From Theobroma cacao (Eukaryota; Streptophyta; Magnoliopsida; Malvales; Malvaceae), in assembly GCF_000208745.1 (NCBI RefSeq), contig NC_030856.1, forward strand, positions 1,347,659 to 1,411,658: a DNA stretch of 64,000 nucleotides. The letters are read 5' to 3'. The notes beneath the pieces are model-generated. The model searched no databases and was not told where the DNA came from. It saw only the letters and a list, made by a program, of their open reading frames with translations. Within the stretch, counting starts at the first letter, position 1. Each line of letters opens with the position of its first letter. The position numbers and the translations under genes are program-made. Positions 23,834 through 34,048 of this stretch are shown piece after piece.

Positions 23834-24966
23834 TACATTTAAAGTTGGTGGAGTCCATTATGATTATCTTTAATTTATTTTTGAATATAAATTAAATTAT
23901 AAATTAGCTTAAATTTTAATTTAATTTCAGCTATTTTGTTTTCATTATTATTTATACATTATTGAAAAATATAAAATAAATCAAATTGGCCCAATATTAA
24001 AAAAGGCCTAATAACAGGAAAAATTTGGGCCCAAATTCTGAATATAGAGCATAACAGAGAGAAAATGAAGAATCAAATTGGCCCAAAATTCAAAAAAAGC
24101 CCTAATAACAATAGCAAGAAGAAAAGGCCCAAAAGTTCTGAATAATTCTAAATAGTTAGGGGCCAATTAGAAGAAAATTATGTAAAATTAATCGATCAAT
24201 TCAGAAATAAATACAGTTAATACTTGATCTTCAGTCGATTTGATTAAAATTTTTAAATAATACTATAAGTTTAAGTCAATTATAAAATTATTTTAATTGA
24301 ATAAATAGAACCAAACGTTAATTTGTCATCTTATGTAAGTCGAAAATAACTAAAATATTTCGATTTAAAATCGTATCGATGGATGGGATAAATTCGTAAA
24401 AACAAAAAAGCTACTTTATTTATGGCAATTTGTTGGTAGTTGTACCTACTTTTTTTTTTCCCTCCTAATTAGAGTAAATGTTTCTTGGAAGAAAATGTGG
24501 AGACACATGCCAAGAGTTCAGGATCAATAAATTTGCATGGAATTTAATTCTACATATGGGTAGTTGGATGATGTACAAGTATCACATAATTAAGTATTAA
24601 TTGGACGGTTGTCCCCTTCATGACTATTTTTTTAAAATTATTTTTTAATATTCATTCCATGTTTATAATTATGATAGGATGCATAGATTAGGAAAGTGTA
24701 ATAAAAAAAATTTAGACAGCAATAAGGAATGTTGGGTATGATTTGATTTATTCGTTAAGAATTAGGTTTGGGATGTTTCACTGTAGTGGAATTAATGCCC
24801 AAATTATTAAAAAAGAGTATTCAAACATCGCTTTCATGTCTCGATACTTGTTCCTTTTTTAGTTTAAGACGTAACGAAAGGAAAGATAGATCGAATAAAA
24901 GAGGTAGAAGTAGTATCCAAAGACTAGGTTAAGAGTATCTACAGTTGTATATTTCCCAACTCCATT
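23834..24966. other. Intergenic between wax synthase copies 2 and 3
   Basis: AT-rich, with short GGCCCA/GGCCCAA words around 23990-24170 repeated several times (TTGGCCCAA, AAAGGCC). No protein-like frame. Confidence 0.5.
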
Positions 24967-24975
24967 CCTATATAG
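24967..24975 (+). promoter_or_regulatory. TATA-like box of wax synthase copy 3
   Basis: CCTATATAG lies about 55 bp before the ATG at 25028, a plausible TATA box with a very short leader. Confidence 0.5.
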
Positions 24976-25027
24976 AGGGAAACGAAAGGAGGGGAGGAGT
25001 GAAGATTGACGGATTAGGGAAGGAACA

Positions 25028-26041
25028 ATGGAGGGTGAGCTCAAAAATTTCATCAGTGTAATCATTATGGGATTTATATCCATGTACTACTGTTACTACA
25101 TTGCAGCAAAGATCCCACAGGGCTTGCCAAGGCTCATCTCCCTCCTCCCTGTCATAACTTTGTTCTCTGTCCTCCCCTTGAACATTCACAGCTTCCATAT
25201 AGGTACTCCCGTAGTGTTTATCCTTGCTTGGATTACCAATTTCAAGCTTCTCTTGCTAGCCTTCGAGCAAGGCCCCTTGTCACCACCTCCTCCTGGAGCT
25301 CATCTTTTCATCCTGACAGCTTGTTCCCCATTCAGGATCAAACAATCCCAACCCAAAACCAAGAGGACTACTGGTCCGAATGTTGTATCAGAGGCTGCAA
25401 ACAAGGCTGCACTTCTAGCATTGCTGTTTCATTGTTATAACTACAGACAATGCTTTCCCAGACAGGTTTTGTTGATCCTTTACTTCTTCCATACTTACCT
25501 TACGATACAGTTGTTCCTGGCTTTGGCTGCAATCCCAGCTCTAATCCTCCTCGGTGTAGAGCTCGAGCCACAGTTCAACGCACCTCTCCTGGCCACTTCG
25601 TTGCAGGACTTCTGGGGTCGTAGGTGGAACCTGAGGGTCTCTGACACTCTACGTCCAACCGTATACAGCCCTATCCGCAGTGTTTCTACTCGTATAATCG
25701 GACCTCGATGGGCCTCGTTACCTGCTGTCTTTGCAACGTTTCTCACTTCGGGTTTGATGCACGAGCTCATTTACTATCACATAACTCGTGAGTTTCCCAC
25801 CTGGGAAGTAACTTGGTTCTTCGTCCTGCAAGGGATCTTCGTTGATATAGAGATTGTACTGAAGAAGAAGCTCCTGTTTCGACTTCACAGATCGGTTTCA
25901 GGACCACTAGCGTTGGCAAATCTGGCAGTGACTGCTGGCTGGTTATCTTACAGACAACTCCTGAGAAATGGGGTAGATGAAAAGGTCATTAATGAATTCA
26001 ATGCGTTCCTGGAGTTTCTAAAAAGGTTCAGCATGATTTAG
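25028..26041 (+). CDS. Wax synthase-like acyltransferase, copy 3
   Basis: Single-exon MBOAT wax synthase paralogue of 337 residues, the shortest intact copy. It has FNAPLLATSLQDFWGRRWNL and SGLMHELIYYHITREFPTWEVTWFF with the presumed catalytic histidine. It is more diverged than copies 1 and 2: the conserved WLFFPQLL near the C-terminus is WLSYRQLL, and NLMV after the RRW motif is NLRV. The frame is open throughout, so it is probably functional, possibly with altered substrate use. That last point is inference. Confidence 0.92.
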   Translation: MEGELKNFISVIIMGFISMYYCYYIAAKIPQGLPRLISLLPVITLFSVLPLNIHSFHIGTPVVFILAWITNFKLLLLAFEQGPLSPPPPGAHLFILTACSPFRIKQSQPKTKRTTGPNVVSEAANKAALLALLFHCYNYRQCFPRQVLLILYFFHTYLTIQLFLALAAIPALILLGVELEPQFNAPLLATSLQDFWGRRWNLRVSDTLRPTVYSPIRSVSTRIIGPRWASLPAVFATFLTSGLMHELIYYHITREFPTWEVTWFFVLQGIFVDIEIVLKKKLLFRLHRSVSGPLALANLAVTAGWLSYRQLLRNGVDEKVINEFNAFLEFLKRFSMI

Positions 26042-26493
26042 GACAATCTGAAACTGTCATTTGGGTTATGATAGTAGACGTTTGCTTCCATATTAGCTTA
26101 GTAACGTTCTTCCCTTTCTGGGAATTAACATCGACAAGTCTTTTTAGTCATTTTTTATCTTTTTTTACCATAAAAACTGTTTGTAGAGTCAAAGGCCGGT
26201 TAACTCATTAAAGCCTTTAAAGAATTTAATGAGTTGAATGACCTTAACGAGCTTTATTCTTCTCGTATTAAAGTCATAAAGAGTTCTGTGAAGGTGAAAC
26301 CTCATTAACGTCTTTAAAAGTTTATCTGCTGTAAGGAATATAATGATCAGTTTAATATCCTTAACGAGTTTTATATAAGAGAAAAGATGAGATGATCAAG
26401 AAGATCAGTCACTGTTAAATTTTTGAGTTTTGACTTAATAAAACAAGAAAAATCAAGTTAATTTGAGAGCAAATATGTAATAGAGGAAATTGT
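26042..26493. other. Intergenic after wax synthase copy 3
   Basis: AT-rich with short repeated words of the type TTAACGAGTTTTAT / TTAACGAGCTTTAT and CATTAAAG between 26210 and 26380. No gene. Confidence 0.4.
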
Positions 26494-27005
26494 GAGAAAT
26501 AACCTTCTTTATAAACCCAATTCAAAAATATCATTTTTTTATAATTTTAATTATTTTTTGGCCAATTTTTGGTATGACTTGACAACAATACTTTTTAAAC
26601 AATTTCGGACAAATTAAAATGGTTTCAGTTTTCTCTCACTCCCGTCATCTAGATAAAAATTTTAAAATTAAATCTCGATTTCTCTCTCTGCTCAAATATG
26701 TCTATCTTGCCATCCAATTCGCAGATATGACATCAAGCTCTTTCTTATTTTGTTTTATTTTTTTAGATAGAGAATCTTGGGGTTCTTAAGGGCGATGAAC
26801 AACGATTTTGCTCTTTACAGGCAGCGATTTTGCTCAGGGAGAAAGAACAGCTGAAGCATGTTTGATGGGTTTTATGGTGGTTCACGGTTTTGTTGTGTCT
26901 GGGATTAGGATGATTGTTAAGCATGTTTGTTAGGGATTTTGATTTTTTTTATGAGATTTTGAGTTGAAATTGTTCAGGGAATATTTTGTAAAAAAATATA
27001 TTTTG

Positions 27006-27006
27006 N
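27006..27006. other. Ambiguous base (N)
   Basis: A single N flanked on both sides by the near-identical words AAATATATTTTG and AAAATATATTTTG. The duplicated flank suggests a poorly resolved or artificially joined site. Confidence 0.95.
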
Positions 27007-27224
27007 AAAATATATTTTGTTTTTGTATAAGAGGAGTGAGCAAGACCTCTCGATAGAGATATATTTTCTCTTGCTTTTGAGGGTTATGGAGTTTTGTAAC
27101 CTATCTTTTATGAAATGCACAATTTCATGGCTTAGCAAAAAAAAAATATGTGTTTTAGGTTCTTGAGTTTATTGATTTATTCATAAAACCCCAAAATTGA
27201 GTTTACTGATTTTTAGGTATTGCG

Positions 27225-27990
27225 TGATTTAATCACCGTGTGACTAGTTTTTAGTTATTACGTAATTAGTTTTAGGCATTGCGTGACTAATTTTTATACA
27301 TTACATGACTAATTTTTAAGCAATGCCTAAGTCACACAATGCCTTACGAACTAGTCACGCAATGCTTTACTAACAAGTCACGCAATGCTTTACTAACAAG
27401 TCACGCAATGCCTATCAACTAGTCATGCAATGCCTTATCAAAAACTAGTTACGCAATATCTTATCAAAAACTAGTCACGCAATGCCTCATCAAAAACTAG
27501 TCACGCAATACTCAAAGTTAATAACGCAATGCCTATCAACTAGTCACGCAATGCCTTATAAAAAACTAATCACGCAATGTCCAAAGTTAGTAATGCAATG
27601 CCTATCAACTAGTCACGCAATGCCTTATCAGAAACTAGTAGCGCAATACCTTATAAAAAAACTAATCACGCAATGCCCAAAGTTAGTAATGCAATACCTA
27701 TCAACTAGTCACGCAATACCTTATCAAAAACTAATCACGCAATGCCTTATAACAAACTAGTTACGCAATGCCAAAAGTCAGTTACGCAATACCTATTAAC
27801 TAGTCACGTAATACCTTATCAGAAACTAATAACGTAATGCCCAAAGTTAGTAACGCAATGCCTATCAACTAGCTACACAATGCCTTATCAAAAACTAGTC
27901 ACGCAATACTTTATCAAAAATCAGTCACATAATGTCCAAAGTCAGTTACGCAATACTTAAAAACTAGTTACATAATTCCCAACAAGCACC
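27225..27990. repeat. Minisatellite with CACGCAATGCC core and an orientation switch
   Basis: More than 20 units of about 22-30 bp such as CTAGTCACGCAATGCCTTA run from about 27335 to 27990 on the plus strand. From about 27225 to 27325 the same unit occurs in reverse orientation (GGCATTGCGTGACTA). The array therefore flips near 27325-27335 and could fold into a hairpin. Unit spacing alternates between short (CCTATCAA) and long (CCTTATCAAAAA) variants. Confidence 0.9.
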
Positions 27991-28420
27991 AAAACTATTG
28001 AATTCCATTTAATAAGATCAACAATTTCAAACAATACACCATATTCCATTTAACAACATAATTAACAAATATGAATGCTCAAAATATTCGAAAATTTTTC
28101 TTCATATATCAAAAATCACTCTAAAATGTTTAAAAATGCTCAAAACGCTCATAGGTTTTCTTCGTGTATCAAAAACTACTCCAAAATGCTTAAACGTTTT
28201 TCTTTATGGTAAAGAATACTCCAGAGATGAATAGTCTTGTGAGAAAAGTTCAAAAAATATGAGTAAGTTTGAGGCGTAAACCTAAATATACTTGACCCGT
28301 TAATAGGTTTCGGGTTGAGGCGCAAAGCCTAGTGAATGGGTCGGTTTCATGAAAGACAATTTTGTCTAATTTTTTTTTCTCTTGGCTAAAAACAGATAAA
28401 ATTATAGGGAGGATCATTCC

Positions 28421-29980
28421 TAAAAACGTCTTATGCCTCAAGCCCATTTATGAAAAATATTCTATGTAATACCCTAAATTAAATGGCATTTGGATTAGTG
28501 TATTTATAAAAACCCTAAACACATAGACATGCAAGTTTTGCAAAGAAATAGAACTTTTCAAGTTCTAGCTAGTCACCCTTCTGATAGCTGAGTAAGTTAG
28601 ATCCTTTTTCTCTCAAAAATGCTTAGATTGTGACATTGTTCTTGCAAAGAATGGTGGGAAAATGTCTCTAAACCTCTTAGCAATCAATTCATGCCAATTC
28701 AGTAAGATTCTGAAGGTGTAGATCCTCCAATCTCCATTAGTGTGATCTCCACCTTGAAGCTGAAATGCCTCCTCAAAACTTGCCAAGTTTTGTTTCTATG
28801 GAAATACAATTAGTGATGCATAACGGGTTTCTTTTTTTATCGTAATTCACTATCGATAATTATTTTGTGTTATTCGTATAAGTGCTAATGATAAATTTTT
28901 GTTATTTTTCCAATTTGATACCCTCAATTTAATGATTTTTTCGATACTAATAGCTATATTCTTACTTTAAATTAGAAATGATCCTAATATTCTCCTCTTT
29001 CTAAGAAGAATAAAAGAAAAGAAATAATCCTAGCTTTGATCGCAAATTTTCAATATTTCTTCTCTAGATCATGGGCCATAGCTAACAACCTAACTTGGGC
29101 CAAATGTGATAGAAAAAAATTGGTCAAAATTGAGCTGCCCAAGTTGAATAATCCAAAGCCAACCAGCCCAGCCAAGGCCCAAGGCAAAATAACTGGTATA
29201 TTCTATTTTTTTACTTTATTTTATCATAATATAGTATTATTTTTGATCAAATGAAAAAAGAAATTTTTTTTTTGTATTTATGATATTGGGTATAATTTAT
29301 TTTATTAAGAGAAATAATGCAAAACATATTTACTGTTATGAATAACCATGAATCATCATGACCTTAAATTCAAAGGTAAGTGACCTTAATTAATTCTCAA
29401 AATCCTTTAATTTTCTTTTTGTAAAAGAATTTTGTAGAATTAGCTTATACTAAATGAAGTTTGAAATACCAAAACAGATGAGTTAGAAAAGGGGATATTA
29501 TATATGGGTCAAAAAAGATGGCTGAAATGGTCAAATTGGAGCATGCATATTTAGAAAAATTGTGAGTCACAATTGCTTTTAAATATGTATTTTATTTATC
29601 ATAAAAAATTTATGTATTTGATTTACTTTCTTGAATTCATTGAGAGGTAGAAAATGTCTGTTTTATAAAAGATATTAGACACGTAACGTAATAATATAAA
29701 AAGAATATCGAACGAAAGTTAGCTATGAAGACTTTAAATGCCAAATTGAGAGATCGAATAAACTATATGATTGAGGCTAATTTAATATTCTTTTTAATCT
29801 TTTGGAGAAAAATTGTCAAAAGAAGTTTGCATCAATTCTCTAATATAAAATTACACACTTTGATCACTTCTAAGATGGACCCTTTGTCAAATCAATACAA
29901 ACCAATGCCATCGAAAAGTAAAATATTTAAAAAATGAAAAGGCTGTCTTTACAGGTTGGGCATGGAACAAAGGAATAAGA
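28421..29980. other. Intergenic upstream of wax synthase copy 4
   Basis: AT-rich with GGCCCAAGG-type words around 29090-29190. Short frames at 29036 and 29725 have no family resemblance. Confidence 0.4.
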
Positions 29981-30057
29981 TCCATTCTCCACACACAAAA
30001 ACAAAGCAATGAGAGGTAGATGAGCAAAGGAAACTCACAAGAACCCAAAGCCTGGAA

Positions 30058-31132
30058 ATGGAAGGAGAAATCAAGACCTTGGTCAAGGTATGGCTCTCAA
30101 TTCTACCATCTCTATGCTATTGCTATTTTGTAGCCTTAAAGCTCCCCAAGGGCAAGCTTAGGCTCCTTGCTATCCTCCCAATTCTCTTCCTCTTCACCAT
30201 CCTCCCTCTCTTCCTCTCTCATGTCTTCCCTATAGGCTTAACAGCCTTGTTCTTGTCTTGGTTGGGCAACTTCAAGCTCCTCCTCTTTGCCTTTGGGAAA
30301 GAACCACTTTCATCTCATCATTACCCACCATGTTCCCTAATCCATTTTCATCCTCATAGCTTGTTTCCCTATAAGAATCAAGGAAAATGGAAAATACCCA
30401 TCATCCAAAAGCACCCAATCACCTCAACAAACATGTCCGAAACATCCTAGATTGCCTCTAAATTGGCCAACCAAAGCCTTGGTTTTTGCCATGTTGGTCG
30501 GTGCGCATGATTATGAACACTTCGTGCACCCAAAGATTGTTTTGCTTCTATATTGTTGCATGGTGTACTTGTTGATAGACATAATTTTCGGTGTATCCAA
30601 CGGTCTAGTGCATGCCACGTCGGGGCTGGAACTCGAGCCGCCGTCCGATGAGCCTTACCTCTCAACATCATTGCAAGACTTTTGGGGTAAGAGATGGAAC
30701 CTCATGGTAACAAATCTGCTCCGCCACACCGTATACAAACCCATGCGATCATTTACGGACAACATGTTGGGTCCCAAGTGGGCTCCACTTCCGGCGGTGC
30801 TGGCGGCTTTCCTAGTTTCTGGTCTGATGCATGAGCTCCTGTTCTACTACGTGACACGCGTGAGTCCCACGTGGGAGGTGACATGGTACTTTGTGCTGCA
30901 TGGGGCTTGTGTGGTTGCGGAGTTTGGGGTGAAAAGGTTGTTTCCCAGTAAGCCTAGGCTGCATTGGGCCATGTCGGCGCCGTTGACGATCGGGTTCGTG
31001 GTGGCTACCGCCATGTGGTTGTTTTTCCCACCGCTGTTGAGGACGGGTGCGGCGGAGAGAGCCATTGGAGAGTGCAAGGTCTTACTGGATTTTTTGCTAA
31101 GGTTTTTATTCAAAGTGAAAATGATTAATTAA
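30058..31132 (+). pseudogene. Wax synthase-like acyltransferase, copy 4, frameshifted
   Basis: Fourth tandem MBOAT wax synthase paralogue. The first frame runs from ATG 30058 (MEGEIKTLVKVW) to a stop at 30448-30450, but family similarity leaves that frame at about 30345-30350 and continues one base over through to 31132. The site is a TTTT run (30345-30348), where copies 1 and 2 have TTT in the matching CATTTCATC. Thus one extra base disrupts an otherwise full-length gene of about 357 residues. Downstream, SLQDFWGKRWNL and SGLMHELLFYY are intact with no other break seen. Either a young pseudogene or a homopolymer sequencing error. The clean remainder means the lesion, if real, is recent. Confidence 0.88.
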
Positions 31133-31639
31133 TTGTAATTAAACTAATTTAGACACCTTTTTCTAAATAATATATGAAAGGATATTGATATTTTTAGTCA
31201 AATATAAATTAACTTGTCAAAAAAAAATCGATGCCATGTAGTCAGTTGTTACACAGTCAAGAATGATCTAGAATTTTTTTTAATGGTGTCATGACTAAAT
31301 TTACTTTGATTTGGAATTTTAAATCTCATTTTTTATAAAATTATAAAAAAAATTAATGAGTTAATTAGCATGATTAAATACATAAAATTTTAACATCAAT
31401 AATATAATTAGTAAAAATTTTCAACACTTTAATGATGTCATCTGACATCACTTTTATCAAAGTGGGTTTCGTCTCTGTCTCTGTAGAGTGGATTTAAGAT
31501 TTTATATAAAAAATAATTACAAGAGTAATCATACAAGGTCACGAATCTATATATCTTAACTTTTATAATATAATAATAAAAAAAATTAAAAAGTAAAAAA
31601 CTAGAGGAGTGGTGGTTGTCGTCATCCCACTATCACTTT
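31133..31639. other. Intergenic after wax synthase copy 4
   Basis: AT-rich, no gene seen. Confidence 0.5.
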
Positions 31640-31870
31640 GACTTCGCTAGTATTATCACGCGACATTAAGATATGACATAATGATATAATTATGTGATAT
31701 TTTTATTTTTCATGTCAATGTTACGTAAATATAAAATAACAAATGTCATTTTAATTACTCACAATTAACAATCGTTAATTATAAAAATTTATTTAATTTA
31801 AAATAAAAATATAAAAATTTGATCGAGCACATTAAAATATAAAAATTTATTTAATTTTTTTAATAATTAA
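31640..31870 (+). repeat. Dispersed non-coding repeat, copy 1
   Basis: Text with ATGTGATATTTTTATTTT, then ACGTAAATATAAAATAACAAAT and TTTTAATTACTCACAATTAA matches a block at 58910-59050 in the same orientation and, inverted, the end of the window. No coding capacity. Confidence 0.6.
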
Positions 31871-32319
31871 AAAAATTTCAAATATTAAACTTATTTTTAG
31901 TGAAATTAGACATGTTTTTTTGTAAATTATTAATGTTCCATTTGATAATCGAAAATTAATTTATCGAGAAAAAAAATGCAGCAGATAGCACATGATATTT
32001 GACAGGAAGTGAGCCCATTTTGTGGCTTCAATTGAAGCTTGGAGTAGCTTTCACGTCAAATTTGTATGTCACCTTTCTTTTAGACAATTATGTGGCATAT
32101 AATTGGTTTTTATTTATTTTATTATTTCTTTTTTTTTAAGTATTAATCGATTTAAATTGAAATATCCTATCAAAATTGATTAAATAATAAAAATTCATTT
32201 ATAAGTTTTTCATTTTTTCTAAATTAAAAGAAAAGAAAAAAAAGGGTAAAAACCCAATTTTGTTCTCTTAAAAAAAACCCTGATTTATAACATAAATGAA
32301 AACTCCTATGTTGGTTCTT

Positions 32320-32840
32320 ATACTTTACCCTAATTATTCAAATTTAAACAAAGGCATATACATGCTGATGCATATTTATATCGATATTTAAAAATTGTTC
32401 AATTTCATAATTGTCGATATTAATATTAAACTATTTTACAATCTTTCCTTGATATTAATTTTAACTACGAAACTTTTGTGAGATATGTAAAAATATTTTA
32501 TCTCAACGTAAAGATCAAAAAACCAATGCACCCATAACATTTTTGTTGCCGATCAAAACTTAGAAGTGCATAAGATAATAGCAAAACTTACTAAATTTAA
32601 ATAAATTATGCTTTATAAAAAGAATCGATTTTACAACGTGAACATAAATTCACACATTGAATTTTAAAATTCTATCCTAATTATTTGAATTTAAAACAAT
32701 ACAAACCGATGAGAATTTGTCTTGATAATTAAAATTTGTTGAACTTCATAATTCATTAATGTTAATTTCGAATACAAAAACTTTTTTGTCAACCGAAAAA
32801 TAAAATTCAATAAGATAATAACAAAAAATTTAAAAAAAGG
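32320..32840 (+). repeat. Degenerate tandem duplication of about 345 bp
   Basis: The order CCTAATTATTCAAATTTAAA, then TTGTTCAATTTCATAATT, then AAGATAATAGCAAAA (32330-32590) recurs as CCTAATTATTTGAATTTAAA, TTGTTGAACTTCATAATT and AAGATAATAACAAAA (32670-32830). Similarity is patchy. Confidence 0.45.
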
Positions 32841-33185
32841 ACAAAAATAAAATGGACCATAGGCCCAAAATGATCTTACATGGCCCAAAACCCCAAGAAC
32901 TACTACTAGGCCTAAAAGGGCACCAATCAGATGGTAACTTTATCATTTTAACACACAACACAGAATCAGGGAAAGGGCAGGGAAAAAGAGAAAAAAAACC
33001 CAGAAACCGAAGAAAGAAAAGAAAACGAGAAAAATAAGAGGAAGAAAAAAATAAAAAAATAATTAAGAAAACAAAGAAGAGGTGACTCGATCTACTCTCT
33101 ATCAAAGCTTTGATCTTCTGTTTTAAAGGTAACCCATTTTTTTTCCCATTTATTTGAGCTCTTTTTTTCCCATAATTGTTTCCTC

Positions 33186-33196
33186 TTTAGGGTTTT
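33186..33196. promoter_or_regulatory. Telo-box in the TOP1 leader
   Basis: TTTAGGGTTTT lies in the region just after a proposed leader-intron donor (AAAG/GTAACC at 33129), upstream of topoisomerase I. The matching acceptor is ACACAG at 34034, giving a leader intron of about 906 bp. Confidence 0.4.
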
Positions 33197-34048
33197 TTAT
33201 TTTTTATTTTATCAATTTTCTGTTTGTCCCAAAGGGCTTAAATAATTTGAAATTTGATAGGTTTTTATGAATTGGGTTATCTTCAGCTTACTGTTTGAGG
33301 CTGTTGGTGAATTTTTTTTTTTTTTAAAGCAAAAGAGCCTTTGTTTTATGTGGGGGAAATGAAGCAAGGAGTTTAGCTTTATTGGCTCTCCTGTGAAGAA
33401 CCTTCAATCGGGTATTTTCAATGGTTAGGTTTATTTAAGTTTTTGGCATTGTAAGTTAGGTAGAGGGTTATTGGTTTGATCTTATTTGTGACCGTTTGCA
33501 TGTGTAGCCATTTGGGTTTAATGGAAAATGCCTTTTTTTTTTGTGTGGATTTTTTATGATTGGGCTAGTTATTAGGTTGGTTTTTGAGTTTTGGGTGTTT
33601 GGCATAATGGGTATTTTTCATGTAAGGGAATTTGTTTGGAATTCTTTGTTGTTTTTGTTGTTTCTGTTTTGACCTTAATTACTATAAGGGTTTTATGGAT
33701 ATTTATATGTGAATATGCATGAATACGCATTTAGGTTATAAAGGAAAAAAGCTTTATTTTCTTTGTGGGGTTTAGATGATTCTGGTAGTTATTGGGTTGG
33801 TTTTTGAATTTTGGATATGTGGCATAATAGGTATTGTTAGCTGGTGGGATTTGTTTGGGGTTCTTGATTTGGTTTGCTGGTTTTCTAATTGAGCTTGTAT
33901 TTGGAATTATAATCTGTTTGGTTTAATTAGTTGCCAACTTATAAGGGTTTTAGATGGAAAGTACGCTTTGTTCCCAAAAGTAATTGGAATTCTGTTTTAA
34001 TCAGATATTTGATTTGATATACATGCCAACACAGTTCGTGGTTGGATA

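Larger units (their letters stand above)
26494..28420. mobile_element. Possible non-autonomous Mutator-like element
   Basis: The two ends resemble degenerate inverted termini: 26494-26514 (GAGAAATAACCTTCTTTATAA) against the reverse complement of 28402-28420, about 15 of 20 positions alike. Both are followed within 60-80 bp by TTTTTGGCCAA / TTTTTAGCCAA. The interior has no transposase frame, only a gene-like untranslatable stretch and a large minisatellite. No clear target-site duplication was identified. This is a suggestion, not a firm call. Confidence 0.28.

Noticed and set aside
27482..27760. 92-codon frame with repeated SHAMPYQKLITQC-like text
   Set aside because: It is only the minisatellite read in a frame that lacks stops; no start context or family.
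27335..27990. CRISPR-like array
   Set aside because: Units are degenerate, without unique spacers, and the genome is a plant nucleus; it is a minisatellite.
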